Shown: positions 6,796 through 7,921 of the stretch, piece by piece
How the letters are laid out: every line of letters starts with the position of its first letter
Numbering within the stretch: position 1 is the stretch's first letter
Origin: Lysobacterales bacterium
Lineage (GTDB): Bacteria; Pseudomonadota; Gammaproteobacteria; Xanthomonadales; S139-57
Reading direction: 5' to 3'
NCBI GenBank assembly: GCA_026993285.1
Contig: JALWTZ010000110.1
Location: forward strand, 1-7,921
DNA: 7,921 nucleotides
Notes under the pieces: model-generated
Database searches by the model: none
What the model saw: only the letters and a program-made list of their open reading frames with translations
Told to the model about the DNA's origin: nothing
Position numbers and translations under genes: made by a program

Positions 6796-6824
6796 ACCAG
6801 CAACATACGGGTAATTTCTGTTGA
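6792..6824 (+). other. Ten-codon open frame bridging the methyltransferase and rnhA
   Basis: ATG at 6792 overlaps the methyltransferase stop in ATGA (6792-6795). The frame MNQQHTGNFC then ends at TGA 6822-6824, which overlaps the rnhA start codon in TTGA (6821-6824). Such a chain could carry ribosomes across the gap by translational coupling. No Shine-Dalgarno sequence precedes the ATG, so it may be chance. Confidence 0.25.
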
Positions 6825-7258
6825 AAAAAGTCACATTGATTACGGATGGTGCCTGTTCGGGCAATCCTGGCCCCGGTGGTTGGGGTGCCATCCTGCGTTA
6901 CGGGTCGCATGAACGGGAACTGTCCGGTGGCTCGCCCGAGACCACCAACAACCGGATGGAGCTGCAGGCGATCATTGAAGGGTTGAAGCAGCTCAAGCAG
7001 CCCTGCCAGGTGCATATTGTGACGGATTCCAGGTATGCACTGGATGGCTGGAACCAATGGCTGCCGCGCTGGCAGGCCAATCACTGGAAAACCGCTGACC
7101 GCAAGCCAGTCAAGAATCAGGACCTGTGGCAGGCACTTGTGGAAGCTGCCGCTGGCCACGCGCTGGAGTGGGAGTGGGTACGCGGCCATCAGGGGCATGC
7201 GGGCAATGAACGGGCCGACGCGCTGGCACGGGCAGCGATCGAGAAGGTGACGGAATGA
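6821..7258 (+). CDS. rnhA: Ribonuclease HI, TTG start
   Basis: The 145-residue enzyme cuts the RNA strand of RNA:DNA hybrids, removing R-loops and helping to clear primer RNA. All catalytic residues of type 1 RNase H are present: Asp9 (TDGACSGNPGPGGWG), Glu47 (NNRMELQA), Asp69 (VTDSRYALDG), His123 (RGHQGHAGNERAD) and Asp133. The basic segment WQANHWKTADRKPVKNQDLW (84-103) matches the substrate-binding handle. It is about ten residues shorter than the E. coli enzyme, at the C-terminus. The start is TTG at 6821. The upstream frame offers only CTG before an in-frame TAA at 6812, and the next in-frame ATG would remove the first active-site Asp. A weak GGG (6809-6811) is the only ribosome binding site. 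The gene follows the methyltransferase by 25 bases and overlaps dnaQ by four. Confidence 0.96.
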   Translation: MKKVTLITDGACSGNPGPGGWGAILRYGSHERELSGGSPETTNNRMELQAIIEGLKQLKQPCQVHIVTDSRYALDGWNQWLPRWQANHWKTADRKPVKNQDLWQALVEAAAGHALEWEWVRGHQGHAGNERADALARAAIEKVTE

Positions 7259-7921
7259 GCAGGCAGATCGTGCTGGATACGGAAACCACGGGCTTCCCGC
7301 ATACGGAAGGCCATCGCATCATCGAGATTGGCTGCGTGGAACTGGTCGAACGCCAATATACGGGCAACAACTTCCATCAGTATCTCAACCCTGAACGGGA
7401 AATCGACGAAGGCGCGCTGGCCGTGCATGGCATCGATGCCAACATGTTGCTCGAGCAACCCCGTTTTGCCGATATCGCTCAGGATTTTCTGGATTATATC
7501 CGCGGGGCCGAACTGTTGATTCACAACGCCCCCTTCGATGTAGGCTTCCTTGACCACGAACTGGCCCTGCTGGACCCATGCCCTGGAAGGATCAGCGATT
7601 TCTGTACCGTTACCGATACACTGGAAATGGCTCGCAAGCTGCATCCGGGCGCACGCAATTCTCTCGATGCCCTGTGCAAACGCTATGGTGTGGACAACTC
7701 CGGCCGGGAACTGCACGGAGCCTTGCTGGACTCGGAACTGCTGGGAGATGTCTATCTGGCCATGACCGGCGGACAGATTGCCCTGGGCCTGCAAACGGAA
7801 ACGGCGGAACCGGCCTGGCCCTTGCCCTTTGCCAATCAGCCCCTGCCAGCAGTCAGAGTGATTCGGGCCAGTCAGGAAGAGCGTGAAGCACACCGGCAAC
7901 GCATGGTCGCTTTACGCGGAG
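7255..7921 (+). CDS. dnaQ: DNA polymerase III epsilon subunit, 3'-5' proofreading exonuclease (end lies outside the window)
   Basis: The first 222 codons of a protein of about 240-250 residues are present, and the frame is still open at the window end. Epsilon proofreads for the replicative polymerase, bound between alpha and theta in the core. The DEDDh active site is complete: Asp8 and Glu10 in LDTETTG (Exo I), Asp95 in HNAPFDVGFLDHE (Exo II), and His154 and Asp159 in HGALLDSELL (Exo III). QIALGL (174-179) lies where E. coli has its weak beta-clamp-binding motif, directly after MTGG. A proline-containing linker (about 180-199) and VRVIRASQEEREAHRQRM (200-217) match the start of the alpha-binding tail. 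ATG at 7255 overlaps the rnhA stop (ATGA), and AAGG at 7244-7247 is a good ribosome binding site. rnhA and dnaQ are therefore co-transcribed here, unlike the divergent pair in E. coli. Confidence 0.95.
   Translation, partial: MSRQIVLDTETTGFPHTEGHRIIEIGCVELVERQYTGNNFHQYLNPEREIDEGALAVHGIDANMLLEQPRFADIAQDFLDYIRGAELLIHNAPFDVGFLDHELALLDPCPGRISDFCTVTDTLEMARKLHPGARNSLDALCKRYGVDNSGRELHGALLDSELLGDVYLAMTGGQIALGLQTETAEPAWPLPFANQPLPAVRVIRASQEEREAHRQRMVALRG

Noticed and set aside
7189..7899. A 236-codon minus-strand open frame opposite dnaQ
   Set aside because: dnaQ on the plus strand has every catalytic motif. The antisense frame has no recognisable domain or ribosome binding site.

Overview
The window looks like ordinary chromosome of a gammaproteobacterium outside the Enterobacterales, with moderately high GC. 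The main reason is the block mltD, gloB, yafS-type methyltransferase, rnhA, dnaQ, which I know as a conserved neighbourhood in gammaproteobacteria. Here rnhA and dnaQ run in the same direction and overlap, as I recall for Pseudomonas. In E. coli they are divergent. I cannot name the genus from sequence alone. I see no tRNA, rRNA, insertion sequence, CRISPR array or phage gene, and no gene-free stretch longer than about 120 bases.

Layout from left to right. The 3' end of a HAD-fold 5'-nucleotidase gene (+) enters the window and stops at 375. It converges, across a 40-base gap, on a 739-codon membrane diguanylate cyclase gene (-, 416-2635) that starts with TTG. Upstream of that gene is a 118-base gap with a good ribosome binding site, a sigma70-like promoter and a perfect 17-bp palindrome. 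Next come three tightly packed minus-strand genes: gloB (glyoxalase II), mltD (lytic transglycosylase with three LysM repeats) and a Nudix-related winged-helix regulator. They are joined by a 4-base overlap and a 3-base gap, so they probably form one operon read leftwards from about 6085. To the right of gloB, across a 65-base divergent promoter region, a plus-strand operon runs yafS-type methyltransferase, rnhA (TTG start), dnaQ. dnaQ is cut by the window end.

The right half is housekeeping: methylglyoxal detoxification, peptidoglycan turnover, RNA:DNA hybrid removal and replication proofreading. The less ordinary part is the left half. A regulator of the NrtR/NadQ type, with an apparently non-catalytic Nudix domain, sits at the end of the gloB-mltD operon. 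Its stop codon lies inside the 17-bp palindrome just upstream of the promoter of a c-di-GMP synthase. That synthase carries a ComP-like sensory front end (PDZ, many membrane helices, GAF-like domain). A link from a metabolite-sensing regulator to c-di-GMP output is a testable idea, not something the sequence proves. I found no clear new defence system or mobile system here.
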